Part shown: positions 9,730 through 19,034 of the stretch, piece after piece | Layout of the letters: every line of letters starts with the position of its first letter | Numbering within the stretch: position 1 is the first letter of the stretch | From: Psychromonas ingrahamii 37 | Lineage (GTDB): Bacteria; Pseudomonadota; Gammaproteobacteria; Enterobacterales; Psychromonadaceae | DNA length: 64,000 bases | Reading direction: 5' to 3' | Assembly (NCBI RefSeq): GCF_000015285.1 | Contig: NC_008709.1 | Location: 248,001 to 312,000 of the forward strand | Notes under the pieces: generated by a model | Told to the model about the DNA's origin: nothing | What the model saw: only the letters and a program-made list of their open reading frames with translations | Databases searched by the model: none | Position numbers and translations under genes: made by a program

Positions 9730-10799
9730 TTATGCCCATTTTTCCAATTGCTGTATTTCCTGGGGCCAAATATTGGGATGGGTTGTTTCTAACTGCAGTG
9801 GGATAGGCTCAAATCTATTGTCCTGCATAATATACCCATATTACTTCAAAATGCTTTGTTAGGCGCAAGGTCGGAGACCAGAGCAAGACGCAACATGACC
9901 TTTCGAGCGATTAACTGCGTTAACCCTCTAGCGGTAGATGTAAATGCAAGCATTTACATCTTAAATGGTTATTCCCTTTTCGATTGGTGCAACGCAGTGC
10001 TGGTTTTCGAGCTTGCGCCCCGTAGGGCAAGGAAAATGGTGCCAATCTGCGTTGTTATAAAATCGCTATGTAGAATAACTATACTTCAATTTTATGCCTA
10101 GCATCTCAGCACCATTTTCCTTGCTGACTTTGCATCTTGAAGTATCATGGGCATATATTTAAAACAACTCCAACCAATTTCCCCAGTACCTAAAGGAAGC
10201 ATGGCGATCTACTTTGCCCGAGAGCGCTGCCTTGCTATCATTAATGTGCATGGCAGTTAGAAACTCAAAACCAACGATATTCGCAAAGGCTGTAAAAGTT
10301 TCTTCACAGGCTTGCCGGGTACGCAGATCATAACCGGCTATAAATGTGTGACAGATATCAATACACACAGCAATCCGTGTCTTATCTTCAATATGCTCAA
10401 TTATCTTGCTAACTGCTCCAAGCTAGACCCTAAATGAGTACCCTGTCCCGCTGTATTTTCAATTACCAATTTCACCGAGGTAGTTTTCTGTAATGCCCAA
10501 TTGCTCACAGCGCTGTATTTCATCTAAAAATGCATTTTTGGACTTTTCTAAAGCGGGCTGTTGTGGATGACCCATATTAATCAGATATAAAGCGTGCGGT
10601 AATATTTGCGGTGGCAGAAAATGATACAATAAACCGGCTGTTTTCAACTTATTAATAGTCTTTGTATCGAGTGGTTTTGCTTGCCAGCGGAGTTGATTTT
10701 TTGTAAGCAATGCAAATGCCGTCGCGCCAATATCATGAGCATTTTGGGGAGCGTTAAATACCTCCTAGAAGCACTCACATTTGTGCCAATGTATTTAAT
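9730..10799 (-). pseudogene. nfo: Endonuclease IV (nfo), inactivated by a MITE-like insertion and frameshifts
   Basis: Read leftward, pieces of Nfo appear in order but broken. IKYIGTNVSAS has ATT where the ATG start should be (10797-10799). A frameshift follows near 10770. Then comes DIGATAFALLTKNQLRW through DEIQRCEQLGI (about 10710-10480), a deletion of about 35 codons, ENTAGQGTHLG, a second frameshift, [16 protein letters not shown] through VDRHASF, and a third frameshift before GTGEIG. The frame is cut by the element at 9831-10157. The C-terminal piece MQDNRFEPIPLQLETTHPN ending in TAA (9730-9828) resumes on the other side. The order matches E. coli Nfo. No functional product is possible. 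Confidence 0.9.
9831..10157. mobile_element. MITE-like element, copy 1 (327 bp), inserted in nfo
   Basis: Non-coding element with terminal inverted repeats: TATACCCATATTACTTCAAA at the left end and a right end reading ...GCATCTTGAAGTATCATGGGCATATA. Its interior matches the copy at 24178-24439 in inverted orientation, for example AGACCAGAGCAAGACGCAAC and TAGAATAACTATACTTCAAT. This copy carries about 65 extra bases (about 9897-9963) containing the hairpin GATGTAAATGC/GCATTTACATC (937-947/950-960). No transposase is encoded, so mobilisation in trans is inferred. Target duplication is at most a few A/T bases (TATA at both edges). Confidence 0.85.
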
Positions 10800-10923
10800 A
10801 TCACTTTAATACCACCATTGAGTCTCTATCTTTGTACCATAGCGAATAAGTTAATGATCGACAAGCTTGGCATTCCCCTTTCAAGATGAGGGCTCAAGCC
10901 GCTTAAAATGGATTGGGTCTGAT

Positions 10924-11214
10924 TCATTTTTGTCGTTGTTGGGACTCTTTAATCAAATCAGTTTGTACGTTTAACCCGGCATTTTCCACACTGGCAGTTT
11001 GTGGTGTTAATGCTTCAACATCATAAGAAATTTTAACTCCCTGCTGATAGGTTTTATGATGGTTAAAATCACTGGCAATTGTTTTAAAGGCTTGGGCAGG
11101 TTTTTTCTCGGAAAAATGGGTCACACCTCCGGCATCTTGCCAAGTGTAAATATCCGCCGATACAGAACAAGAAAATAAAAAGGTCAATAAAATTATCACC
11201 GAGGGCATATTCAT
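10924..11214 (-). CDS. Secreted DUF4124-domain protein
   Basis: 96 aa with an N-terminal signal peptide (IILLTFLFSCSVSA, cleavage about residue 20). The DUF4124 signature DIYTWQDAGGVTHFSEKKP follows immediately, where the W-x-D-x-x-G-x-x-x-(F/Y)-S pattern is diagnostic. Proteins of this family are small periplasmic or envelope proteins of unknown function. The C-terminal half is polar and low in motifs. A GGAGCAAT site precedes the start at 11214. It is flanked by the nfo remnant and anmK, with no obvious operon partner. Confidence 0.8.
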   Translation of the reverse strand: MNMPSVIILLTFLFSCSVSADIYTWQDAGGVTHFSEKKPAQAFKTIASDFNHHKTYQQGVKISYDVEALTPQTASVENAGLNVQTDLIKESQQRQK

Positions 11215-11351
11215 TGCTCCATACTAAAAATAAGAACCATGGTAATAGGTTATATGTAACTTGACAATTAAAGATGAAAAACTAATCATAGAAATGTGAT
11301 GGAGGATAGTTGGCTATTTTATAAGGCCTTAGCAATTCAAAATAAATAATA

Positions 11352-12476
11352 TTATGGTCGGTATACACAGCCCAATAGCGCATCCCGCCGGGCACCTGTT
11401 ACAGCTTTTAGCGGGATTGTATTTTCTAACAGACGTTGCTCAGCAAGCCAGGCAAAAGCGATTGCCTCTACAAACATCGGGTCAATATTCAAAGCCGCTG
11501 TATCACTGACCCAGTAGTCGGGCATTAAGGCTTGTAAGCGTTGCATTAATAGAGGGTTTAGTGCTCCTCCTCCACAAACAAATACAGCGCATGCAGCACT
11601 ATGTAATTGTATCTGTTCGCTAATGGTGACGGCACTAAGCTCTAATAAAGTACGCTGAATATCCGCATTTGAGTTTAAGCCGCTATCAAGCTGTGCTAAT
11701 CTTTTAGCTAACCACTGCAGGTTAAATTTTTCCCGCCCGGTGCTCTTGGGGGGAGATTGGCTGAAATAGGGCTCGCTAAGTAACAACTTTAATAAGGCCG
11801 GTAAAACCTCACCTTGGAAGGCAAATTCACCATTTTTATCATAGCACTCTCCATTTACTTTCTCGCACCAGGCGTCCATTAAGGTATTACCCGGACCGGT
11901 ATCATAACCTAATACTTTGTTGTCAGATTCAAGAATAGTAATATTAGCAATACCGCCAATATTAAGGATAACTCTATTTTCCCCGGATTTGGCAAATAAT
12001 GCCTGATGAAAAGCAGGCACTAAAGGCGCACCTTGTCCGCCATAGGCCATATCCATGCGCCTGAAATCGGCAACACAGGTAATGCCCGTTTTAGCGGCAA
12101 TTAAATTGGCGTCTCCTATTTGCTGGGTAAAAGGAAAAGCGCCGTTTGGGGAGTGAAAAATAGTCTGTCCGTGGCTGCCAATCGCTTCGATCTGCGCAGC
12201 ACTAAGTCGACTGTCCTCAAGCAGTTGATTAACCACATGTGCGCAAGCACAGGCAAATTGAAAATCGACTTCTCCCAGTGTTTGCAGTTCAACTTTTTTG
12301 TCTTGGCAGATAGTTAAAATTTGTTGGCGTAACTTATTATCCAGTGCGGGCGCTGCAGCGGCAATTTGTACAAAACCATGCCGGGTGCGCTGGGCAATAG
12401 CGACATCAATCCCATCCAGACTGGTACCGGACATAATGCCGATATAATAGTTGCCAATAATAGGATCAGATAACAC
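11352..12476 (-). CDS. anmK: Anhydro-N-acetylmuramic acid kinase AnmK
   Basis: Cell-wall recycling kinase that phosphorylates and opens 1,6-anhydro-MurNAc to MurNAc-6-phosphate in the cytoplasm. It carries the AnmK N-terminal signature IGIMSGTSLDGIDVAIA, the sugar-binding stretch GSHGQTIFH, DFRRMDMAYGGQGAPLVPAFH and the ATPase-fold motifs NIGGIANIT and GPGNTLMDAW. I place the start at GTG 12476 (about 374 aa; E. coli 369), overlapping the hemN stop by 11 bp. A longer frame opens at 12521, but its extra 15 residues lie inside hemN and are not family-like. It probably forms a transcription unit with hemN, DUF2489 and yihI upstream. Confidence 0.92.
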   Translation of the reverse strand: MLSDPIIGNYYIGIMSGTSLDGIDVAIAQRTRHGFVQIAAAAPALDNKLRQQILTICQDKKVELQTLGEVDFQFACACAHVVNQLLEDSRLSAAQIEAIGSHGQTIFHSPNGAFPFTQQIGDANLIAAKTGITCVADFRRMDMAYGGQGAPLVPAFHQALFAKSGENRVILNIGGIANITILESDNKVLGYDTGPGNTLMDAWCEKVNGECYDKNGEFAFQGEVLPALLKLLLSEPYFSQSPPKSTGREKFNLQWLAKRLAQLDSGLNSNADIQRTLLELSAVTISEQIQLHSAACAVFVCGGGALNPLLMQRLQALMPDYWVSDTAALNIDPMFVEAIAFAWLAEQRLLENTIPLKAVTGARRDALLGCVYRP

Positions 12477-13833
12477 GAGAAAACTGCTGCTGACGTGCTT
12501 TGTTGCGTAAATAAATATCAAAACACATACAGATATTACGAATCAGTAACCGTCCCTTGGCTAGGACTGTTATGCTGTCATCCGTCATTTCAATAAGCTT
12601 ATCATCAATAAAACATTGTAATAATTTAATATCTTCAGAAAAATAATTTTTAAAGTTTAAATTGAACTGTTTCTCTATCTCAGAAACATCTAATTTAAAG
12701 TTACAAATCAGCTTTTTAATCACTTCCCGACGAATTAAATCATCCTCATTCAAACCAACACCGCGCCATTGCGCATGGCCTGATTGTTCAATTTGTTTAT
12801 AATAGGTGGAAAGTTTTTTCTGGTTTTGTGAATAACTGTGACCAATTTGACTAATCGCTGACACGCCCATTCCTAAAAGATCTGCATCTTCCTGGGTGGT
12901 GTAGCCTTGAAAGTTACGATGTAAAACACCTTTTTGTTGCGCGATAGCAAGTTCATCTGTGGGTTTTGCAAAATGATCCATCCCGATGAACTGGTAACCC
13001 GCCTGAGTTAAAAATTCAATGGTATATTGTAGAATTTCCAGCTTTTCAGCAGGGCTGGGCATATCATCTTCATTGATTTTTCGCTGTGCCGGAAAAATAC
13101 TCGGCATGTGAGCGTAATTGAAAATAGATAAACGCGCCGGATCAAGCTCGACTACTTTTTCTAAGGTATGAGCAAAATTTTGTTTTGTCTGCAGTGGTAA
13201 ACCGTAGATCATATCCAGATTTGTTGATTGAAAACCTTGCTCTTTAGCACGCTTTAATAGCGCAACAATAAAGTCCTCGTCCTGATCACGATTGACCGCC
13301 TTTTGGACTTCTTTGTTAAAGTCTTGTACGCCAAGGCTGAGACGGTTAAAACCTTCGTTAGCAAGGTGATCTATGGTACTTAATTCAATTTCGCGCGGAT
13401 CGACTTCAATACTTAATTCCGCATTCGGGTTAAAGCTGAAGTTTTCACGAAGCATGGTCATTAAACGGGTGATTTGAGCGGGTAATAAAAAGGTTGGCGT
13501 TCCCCCGCCCCAGTGTAACTGACTGACATGACGATTTTTAAAATGGAGGGCTTGTTGTTTGATTTCTTTTTCTAAATAATCGAGATAAATATCTGCTTTT
13601 TCCTGATGACGTGTAATTATTTTATTACAACCACAGAAGTAACAAATTTTATGACAAAAGGGGATATGGATATACAGAGAAAGCGATCGCTCGGGATAAA
13701 CTTCAGTTGCCGCAATGGACTCCTGGTAAGTAAAAGCTTCGTCAAATTCTAAGGCAGTAGGATACGAGGTGTATCTTGGTCCACTGTAATTATATTTTTC
13801 GATTAATGCTTGATCCCAAACGAACTTATCCAT
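12466..13833 (-). CDS. hemN: Oxygen-independent coproporphyrinogen III dehydrogenase HemN
   Basis: Radical-SAM enzyme converting coproporphyrinogen III to protoporphyrinogen IX without oxygen. The 455 aa protein (E. coli 457) has NYSGPRYTSYPTALEF at the start, the cluster motif CHKICYFCGCN (about residues 59-69, CxxxCxxC plus the extra Cys typical of HemN), GGGTPTFL, EVDPREI and GVQDFN. The ATG at 13833 lies 16 bp after the DUF2489 gene. The yihI-(DUF2489)-hemN order resembles enteric genomes. With hemG it shows an anaerobic-capable haem pathway. It may respond to oxygen, but I see no clear FNR site. Confidence 0.96.
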   Translation of the reverse strand: MDKFVWDQALIEKYNYSGPRYTSYPTALEFDEAFTYQESIAATEVYPERSLSLYIHIPFCHKICYFCGCNKIITRHQEKADIYLDYLEKEIKQQALHFKNRHVSQLHWGGGTPTFLLPAQITRLMTMLRENFSFNPNAELSIEVDPREIELSTIDHLANEGFNRLSLGVQDFNKEVQKAVNRDQDEDFIVALLKRAKEQGFQSTNLDMIYGLPLQTKQNFAHTLEKVVELDPARLSIFNYAHMPSIFPAQRKINEDDMPSPAEKLEILQYTIEFLTQAGYQFIGMDHFAKPTDELAIAQQKGVLHRNFQGYTTQEDADLLGMGVSAISQIGHSYSQNQKKLSTYYKQIEQSGHAQWRGVGLNEDDLIRREVIKKLICNFKLDVSEIEKQFNLNFKNYFSEDIKLLQCFIDDKLIEMTDDSITVLAKGRLLIRNICMCFDIYLRNKARQQQFSRVI

Positions 13834-13849
13834 GTTTTGGCCTTTATTG

Positions 13850-14329
13850 TTATACTGAAAAATTGGCGAGTTGTTGTGCTTCTGTCATTATTTGTTGTTC
13901 AAGTTCAGATTCCAATTTTTCACGTTTTTTATCCAATGCTTTGAGCTCTTTAACCGGCACTTTTTTACGCTCGTCATGGGTTGGCATGTCTTTTACTTTA
14001 TCAAACATTTCAGACAAAGCGGGATAGCTATTAATAAGGTCAATGGGTTGCTCAAGCAATAAAGCTTCCAACAGGACTGTTAAACGGATTGCTGCTTCAG
14101 AAACATTACACTGTTTTTGCGCGGTAGCGAGTGCGATAACACGGATACTCTCACAAATTGTATCATTTCGTTGTTGTTGCCCGATGGTTTGTTGCTTTTT
14201 TTGCTCAGCGACCATTGCCAGCTTATTGGCCTTTTGCACTTTGATTTTGTAAAGCAAAATGACTACGTAAAAAGCTAAGCCAATAATGATCACAACCAAA
14301 AATATTGCTAATAAAACATTTAATTGCAT
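13850..14329 (-). CDS. DUF2489 single-pass membrane protein
   Basis: 159 aa with one N-terminal transmembrane helix (about residues 5-28, LLAIFLVVIIIGLAFYVVILL). A basic Gln-rich linker follows, then a soluble helical domain containing ESIRVIALATAQKQCNVSEAAIRL, the hallmark of DUF2489 proteins found beside yihI/hemN in vibrios and shewanellas. Function is unknown. Topology predicts a cytoplasmic C-terminal domain. It sits between yihI (15 bp) and hemN (16 bp), so it belongs to the same operon. Confidence 0.8.
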   Translation of the reverse strand: MQLNVLLAIFLVVIIIGLAFYVVILLYKIKVQKANKLAMVAEQKKQQTIGQQQRNDTICESIRVIALATAQKQCNVSEAAIRLTVLLEALLLEQPIDLINSYPALSEMFDKVKDMPTHDERKKVPVKELKALDKKREKLESELEQQIMTEAQQLANFSV

Positions 14330-14344
14330 TATAATTTCCCGTTT

Positions 14345-14911
14345 TTATTTAAATTCATTTAATGCAGAGCCTGCATCTTCAAATTGTTGAAGAAGATCTT
14401 CTTCACCTTCATCGTCTAACCAACCCAGCTCTTTCATCAACTGTTGATGACGCAGCATCTGTTTATCAATCCAGGATTGATCCGTTTTCGAAATCTTTTC
14501 ACCATTATCAAGTTGTTCAAGCAGTTCATTCAGGCGTTGATCATTCTCAATTTCAACGATCTCCTGTTCAGGCGCTTGTTTTGCTTCAGGTGATGGTTTT
14601 ACTTCAGCCGGGATTTTTACCACTTTGGTTTTTGGCTGAGGAGCCACTTTAGCAATATCAGCAGGTACTTCTTTAGCCACAGTTAAAGGTACCGCTTTTT
14701 GGCTGCCGATACGGTGATCATTTATCCCTTTTTTGGTATTTTGTTGTTGTTTTGACTCTATCGCATTACGGGCGCCGGCTTTATTACCTTTTAATTTAGA
14801 CTGACGTTTATTTTCACGAGATACCTGCGATTGTGCAGAGGATTCTTTTCGTTGACCATCAAATTTTGCGTCTGAATTGCCTGCGGTGCGGGTTTTTTTA
14901 GTACGTGACAT
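14345..14911 (-). CDS. yihI: Der GTPase-activating protein YihI
   Basis: Modulates the ribosome-assembly GTPase Der (EngA). The 188 aa protein (E. coli 169) has a long Lys/Arg/Gln-rich disordered N-terminus and the conserved INDHRIGSQKAVPL (about 64-77). The C-terminal part is acidic: LNELLEQLDNGEKISKTDQS, then a short helix and an Asp/Glu tail (DDEGEEDLLQQ). It is the first gene of the leftward yihI-DUF2489-hemN-anmK cluster. AAAGGT lies 8 bp before ATG 14911 on this strand. Confidence 0.9.
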   Translation of the reverse strand: MSRTKKTRTAGNSDAKFDGQRKESSAQSQVSRENKRQSKLKGNKAGARNAIESKQQQNTKKGINDHRIGSQKAVPLTVAKEVPADIAKVAPQPKTKVVKIPAEVKPSPEAKQAPEQEIVEIENDQRLNELLEQLDNGEKISKTDQSWIDKQMLRHQQLMKELGWLDDEGEEDLLQQFEDAGSALNEFK

Positions 14912-15051
14912 GACAATTTACCTTTAGCTGTTATTTTTTACAGGGTGTTTAAATAGGGAATTAATATATACGCAGAATAACAGATATGATCGTGTTTAAA
15001 AAGCAGATAGAAAAGCGTTTCTATGGGTTATAGAGAGACACAAAGGCTTTC

Positions 15052-15101
15052 ATACCCAATCTAGCTCAAGATGTATTAACATCCTGAGCTAGATTGGGTA
15101 T
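15052..15101. repeat. 23-bp palindrome with one mismatch (MITE-family short form)
   Basis: Arms 15052-15074 (ATACCCAATCTAGCTCAAGA + TGT) and 15079-15101 are inverted copies with one mismatch and a 4-base loop. It lies between cytochrome c4 and yihI, both leftward. The ends match the ATACCCA...AAGATG terminal repeats of the longer elements. Confidence 0.85.
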
Positions 15102-15125
15102 CGTTATCGATTTAAGATGTTGTGC

Positions 15126-15728
15126 TTAATGTAATGCTGAAATGTACTTAGAAAGTAACTCGATATCAGCGTCACTTAATTTAGCCGCTACATCATTCAT
15201 CATGCCGTTTGGAGAATTCATACGCTCTTTACTGCGGAATTTTTCAAGCTGTGCTTTTATGTAAGCGGGATGTTGACTGGAAATTTTAGGAAAATTAGCC
15301 AGCTCCAAACCATTGCCACGGGGTCCGTGACAAGCAGTGCACGCAGCCATTTTCCGATCTGCTTTGCCAGCCATATAAAGTTTTTCTCCCGCTGTCACTA
15401 TCTCGGGTGAAACCATTTCAGGCGTCATTGTATTACTTGCGTAATAGGCTGCCAAGTCTTGCATATCTTGCGTTGAAAGCACGCTGGCCATGCCCATCAT
15501 TATTGCATTTGCTCTTTCGCCATTTTTAAACTGTTGCAGTTGTTTTTCTAAATAAGGTGCATGCTGCCCCGCTAATTTGGGATATAGATTTGATGCGCTA
15601 TTTCCATCAGCACCATGGCAAGCGGCACATGTTGCAGACTTTGCCTTACCTGCTTCAATATTTCCTTGTGCTTGTACAAAGCTGGAGAAGCTCAGTACCG
15701 CAACGAATGCTATTAATAATTTATTCAT
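15126..15728 (-). CDS. Periplasmic di-haem cytochrome c4
   Basis: Electron carrier between the bc1 complex and terminal oxidases in the periplasm. The 200 aa protein has a cleavable signal peptide (LLIAFVAVLSFSSFVQA, mature start about residue 21). Two tandem cytochrome c domains each have one haem site: CAACH (about 34-38) with distal Met in MMGMAS, and CTACH (about 131-135) with Met in the PNGMM region. Length and the two-lobed repeat are typical of c4. It is divergent from engB, the same neighbour as in vibrios and pseudomonads. Confidence 0.93.
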   Translation of the reverse strand: MNKLLIAFVAVLSFSSFVQAQGNIEAGKAKSATCAACHGADGNSASNLYPKLAGQHAPYLEKQLQQFKNGERANAIMMGMASVLSTQDMQDLAAYYASNTMTPEMVSPEIVTAGEKLYMAGKADRKMAACTACHGPRGNGLELANFPKISSQHPAYIKAQLEKFRSKERMNSPNGMMNDVAAKLSDADIELLSKYISALH

Positions 15729-15961
15729 AACTGTCCATTTTTTTATTAAAAGTATGTATTGGCCAAAACCATTTGCAAATCAGAATCCGTCACTCAACCC
15801 TAGAGATAACCTTAGCTGTCAATATTGTAACGTCAGTTAGCTTAACTGTTTAGTGATAATAGGGAAAAACGAGAGATAACTATCTTTGTTGTTGTATAAA
15901 CGTCATCTCGCGTTGCTTAAGTGTTCTATTTTATTTTCTGATTTCCGCGTTTGCAAATGAT

Positions 15962-15989
15962 TTGGGTATATGTTTAAGCATGCTATAAT
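15962..15989 (+). promoter_or_regulatory. Probable sigma-70 promoter of engB
   Basis: TTGGGT (15962-15967), a 16-base spacer and a perfect TATAAT (15984-15989) lie 71 bp before the engB start, in the 330-bp divergent spacer with the cytochrome c4 gene. The -35 overlaps an ATTTGGGTATA sequence like the ends of the dispersed repeat family. The rest of the spacer shows nothing recognisable; I looked for a Spot 42-like RNA and saw none. Confidence 0.45.
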
Positions 15990-16060
15990 CCGCCCAAACA
16001 GTAGTTTACACAAATTTAATACAAGTAACAATTTTGCTACATGGCATAACGAGGCATATC

Positions 16061-16717
16061 TTGGAATTTCAAAAAATACATTTTCAAAAAGCGCATTTCT
16101 TAATCAGTGCGCCGGATATTCGTCATTTAGATAAGCACTTACCCCCAGAAAGTGGTATTGAAATTGCGTTTGCCGGGCGTTCAAACGCAGGTAAATCCAG
16201 TGCGCTTAACCGATTGACTCGTCAGAAAGGCTTAGCACGTACCAGTAAAACACCTGGTCGTACCCAATTAATCAATGTTTTTGAGATTGAAGAGGGCAAG
16301 CGTTTAATTGATTTGCCGGGATATGGTTTTGCTAAAGTGCCGCTCGCCATGAAGTTAAAATGGCAAAAATCTTTAGGGGAATATTTACAGGAGCGTGAAT
16401 CATTAAAAGGTTTAGTTGTTTTAATGGATATTCGTCAACCCTTTAAAGAGCTTGACCAGCAATTGATTTATTGGGCGATTGATGCTGATATTCCAGTGTT
16501 AGCTTTATTAACTAAAGCTGATAAATTAAAACAGGGTGCACGTAAAACAACCTTGTTGAAAATGCGTGAAGAAGCTAAAAACTTTGAAGGCGATGTTCAG
16601 GTAGAGCTATTTTCCTCCTTAAAAGGGATTGGTCTGGAGATGTTAGAGCAAAAAGTGACATCCTGGTACGCACAGGGCGAAACCCCAAGTACAGCATTAG
16701 ACGAGATCAGCATTTAA
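16061..16717 (+). CDS. engB: Ribosome-biogenesis GTPase EngB (YihA/YsxC)
   Basis: Essential GTPase for large-subunit assembly. Motifs: G1 [10 protein letters not shown]2 region [14 protein letters not shown]3 DLPGYG and G4 TKAD. I choose TTG 16061 as start (218 aa; E. coli 210) because AACGAGG sits 6-7 bp upstream and the protein then begins [22 protein letters not shown], like E. coli. An in-frame TTG at 16034 would add nine residues without a better ribosome-binding site. It is monocistronic, divergent from cytochrome c4. Confidence 0.93.
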   Translation: MEFQKIHFQKAHFLISAPDIRHLDKHLPPESGIEIAFAGRSNAGKSSALNRLTRQKGLARTSKTPGRTQLINVFEIEEGKRLIDLPGYGFAKVPLAMKLKWQKSLGEYLQERESLKGLVVLMDIRQPFKELDQQLIYWAIDADIPVLALLTKADKLKQGARKTTLLKMREEAKNFEGDVQVELFSSLKGIGLEMLEQKVTSWYAQGETPSTALDEISI

Positions 16718-16901
16718 GCTGTATGCCGCCATAAGCAAGCGTCTCCTTAGCCGATTACCGATAAAACATTACCTGTAAATAGTGCCGAAATATATTGGCA
16801 ATACTCATTCTGATAATGACCTCTGCAAAAGTGAACGTTGAATCTCTATTAGCAGAGGCTTGATTTCTTCATCAAATGCCCCTATCTCTCTATAATAATC
16901 T

Positions 16902-16946
16902 ATATCCAAATTATTTGAAGACTGCATCTTTAAGTTGTTTGGATAT
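16902..16946. repeat. Imperfect palindrome (MITE-family short form)
   Basis: ATATCCAAATTATTTGAAGA on the left and a right arm ending TTTAAGTTGTTTGGATAT pair imperfectly around GCATC. It is in the spacer upstream of prlC and is degenerate compared with the palindromes at 2584 and 15052. The remainder of the 264-bp engB-prlC spacer holds nothing I recognise. Confidence 0.65.
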
Positions 16947-16981
16947 AAAGCCGTAATTTTTTCTTTATATAGAAGACCGCT

Positions 16982-19033
16982 ATGAATAATTCTGAAATAT
17001 CAAGTATCAAGCAAACAGATGGTTTGCCTTCATTTAGCCAAATAACCCCGGATCAGATAGTACCGGCCGTGACTGAAGCGATCAGCAATAATAAAGCGCT
17101 AATAGAAGAGAAACTGCAAAGCTTAACGCATTTCACCTGGGATAATTTTGTTAATGTATTGGATGAAGCGGATGATCATCTCGGCAAGTTATGGTCACCG
17201 GTTGGACATATGAATGCCGTTGTTAGTAATGATTCGCTCCGTCAGGCACATGATGCCTGTCTACCTTTGTTTGCTGAATACGCAACTTTTGTGGGCCAGC
17301 ATCAAGGTCTTTATGACGCTTACCTCAGTATTTCAAAAAGTGATGAATTTACAAATTTAAAAGAGGAACAGCAGAAGGTTATTAACAATGCGCTGCGTGA
17401 TTTTAAATTATCCGGTATTGCTTTGCCTGAAGATAAAAAGCGACGTTATGGTGAGATCACCCAACAACTTTCGCAGTTGCAATCAGAGTTCAGTAATAAT
17501 GTCATGGATGCGACGCTAGCCTGGAGTAAATTGATTTCCGATGTTAAGGAATTAGACGGTTTGCCTGAAAGTGCTTTGGCCGCTGCAAAACAAGCGGCTC
17601 AGGAAAAAGATCAGCAGGGCTATTTATTAACCTTGGATTTCCCAAGTTATTTACCGGTAATGACTTATGCAAAAAATCGCACATTACGCCACGAGGTCTA
17701 CCAGGCTTTTGCAACGCGCGCATCGGATCAAGGTCCGCAGGCTGGTGAGTTTGATAATTCAGACATTATTGAAAAAATATTAGCGCTGCGCCACGAACTG
17801 GCTTTATTGTTAGGTTTTGATAATTTCGCTGATTACAGTTTAGCCACTAAAATGGCTGAAAGCCCGCTGCAGGTTATTAATTTCTTAACCGAGCTTGCTG
17901 AAAAATCTTATCCTCAAGGTCTGCGGGAGTGCGACGAGGTATTGGCCTTTGCTAAAGGCTTAGACGGGATTGAGCATTTAGAGTCTTGGGATTTAAGTTA
18001 TTATGCCGAGCGCCTAAAGCAGCAGAAATATGCTATCTCCGATGAGGAACTGCGTCCCTATTTTCCTGAAAATAATGTGCTGAAGGGGTTATTTGAAGTT
18101 GTCCACCGTCTCTTTGGATTAACTATTAAGGAGATTCCAGGCGTTGATACTTGGCATGCGGATGTACACTTTTTTGAGATCTACGATCAACAGAAAAATC
18201 ATCTGGGTAGTTTTTATCTGGATCTCTATGCGCGAGCCCATAAACGGGGTGGTGCATGGATGAACGATTGCCGGGTTCGTCGTCGTTTAGTTAATGGACA
18301 GCTGCAATTACCCGTTGCTTATTTGACTTGTAATTTTACTAAACCGGTTGGCGATCAACCAGCGTTATTTACTCATAACGAAGTCACTACTCTGTTTCAC
18401 GAGTTTGGCCATGGTCTTCACCATATGCTGACCAAAATCGAATCCGCTTCGGTATCCGGCATTAATGGGGTGCCTTGGGATGCGGTTGAGTTACCCAGTC
18501 AGTTTTTAGAAAATTGGTGCTGGGAACCACAAGCATTAGCCCTAATTTCCGGGCATGTCAAAACAGGTGAAACCTTGCCAGCGGAGCTGCTTGAGAAAAT
18601 GTTAGCCGCTAAAAACTACAACGGTGCATTAATGATGCTGCGTCAGATAGAGTTCTCTTTATTTGATTTTGTATTACATCATCAATACCAGCCAGAGAAA
18701 GGCTCGCAGGCGGAAAAAGTCTTGAATGACGTGCGCGATCAGGTAGCTGTTATTAGACCTCCATCCTTTAACCGTTTCCAGCATGGTTTTAGCCATATCT
18801 TTGCGGGCGGTTACGCGGCAGGTTATTACAGTTATAAATGGGCAGAAGTTTTATCTGCAGATGCTTTTTCCCGCTTTGAAGAGTTCGGTATTTTTGACGA
18901 GGAGACGGGTCGTGAGTTTCTTCAGGCGATTTTAGAAAAGGGCGGCAGTTCCGATCCAATGGAACTGTTTAAAAACTTTATGGGCCGTGAACCGAGTATT
19001 GAGGCTTTATTACGCCATTCTGGAATAGAATAG
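16982..19033 (+). CDS. prlC: Oligopeptidase A (M3 metallopeptidase)
   Basis: Cytoplasmic zinc oligopeptidase that degrades signal peptides and short peptides. The 683 aa protein (E. coli PrlC/OpdA 680) has the zinc motif HEFGHGLHHML at about residue 474, with the downstream glutamate in ELPSQFLENWCWE, and the substrate-binding end FRHI-like region around HGFSHIFAGGYAAGYYSYKW. ATG 16982 starts the family-like N-terminus (SFSQITPDQIVPAV). It is monocistronic, with tandem 8-bp repeats and a weak terminator after it. Confidence 0.96.
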   Translation: MNNSEISSIKQTDGLPSFSQITPDQIVPAVTEAISNNKALIEEKLQSLTHFTWDNFVNVLDEADDHLGKLWSPVGHMNAVVSNDSLRQAHDACLPLFAEYATFVGQHQGLYDAYLSISKSDEFTNLKEEQQKVINNALRDFKLSGIALPEDKKRRYGEITQQLSQLQSEFSNNVMDATLAWSKLISDVKELDGLPESALAAAKQAAQEKDQQGYLLTLDFPSYLPVMTYAKNRTLRHEVYQAFATRASDQGPQAGEFDNSDIIEKILALRHELALLLGFDNFADYSLATKMAESPLQVINFLTELAEKSYPQGLRECDEVLAFAKGLDGIEHLESWDLSYYAERLKQQKYAISDEELRPYFPENNVLKGLFEVVHRLFGLTIKEIPGVDTWHADVHFFEIYDQQKNHLGSFYLDLYARAHKRGGAWMNDCRVRRRLVNGQLQLPVAYLTCNFTKPVGDQPALFTHNEVTTLFHEFGHGLHHMLTKIESASVSGINGVPWDAVELPSQFLENWCWEPQALALISGHVKTGETLPAELLEKMLAAKNYNGALMMLRQIEFSLFDFVLHHQYQPEKGSQAEKVLNDVRDQVAVIRPPSFNRFQHGFSHIFAGGYAAGYYSYKWAEVLSADAFSRFEEFGIFDEETGREFLQAILEKGGSSDPMELFKNFMGREPSIEALLRHSGIE

Positions 19034-19034
19034 A

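Noticed and set aside
9856..10101. 81-codon frame in the spoT-nfo region
   Set aside because: It lies inside the MITE-like element; the inverted copy at 24178 does not preserve a frame.
15840..16020. Spot 42-like RNA next to engB
   Set aside because: No Spot 42 core sequence or intrinsic terminator was found in this spacer.
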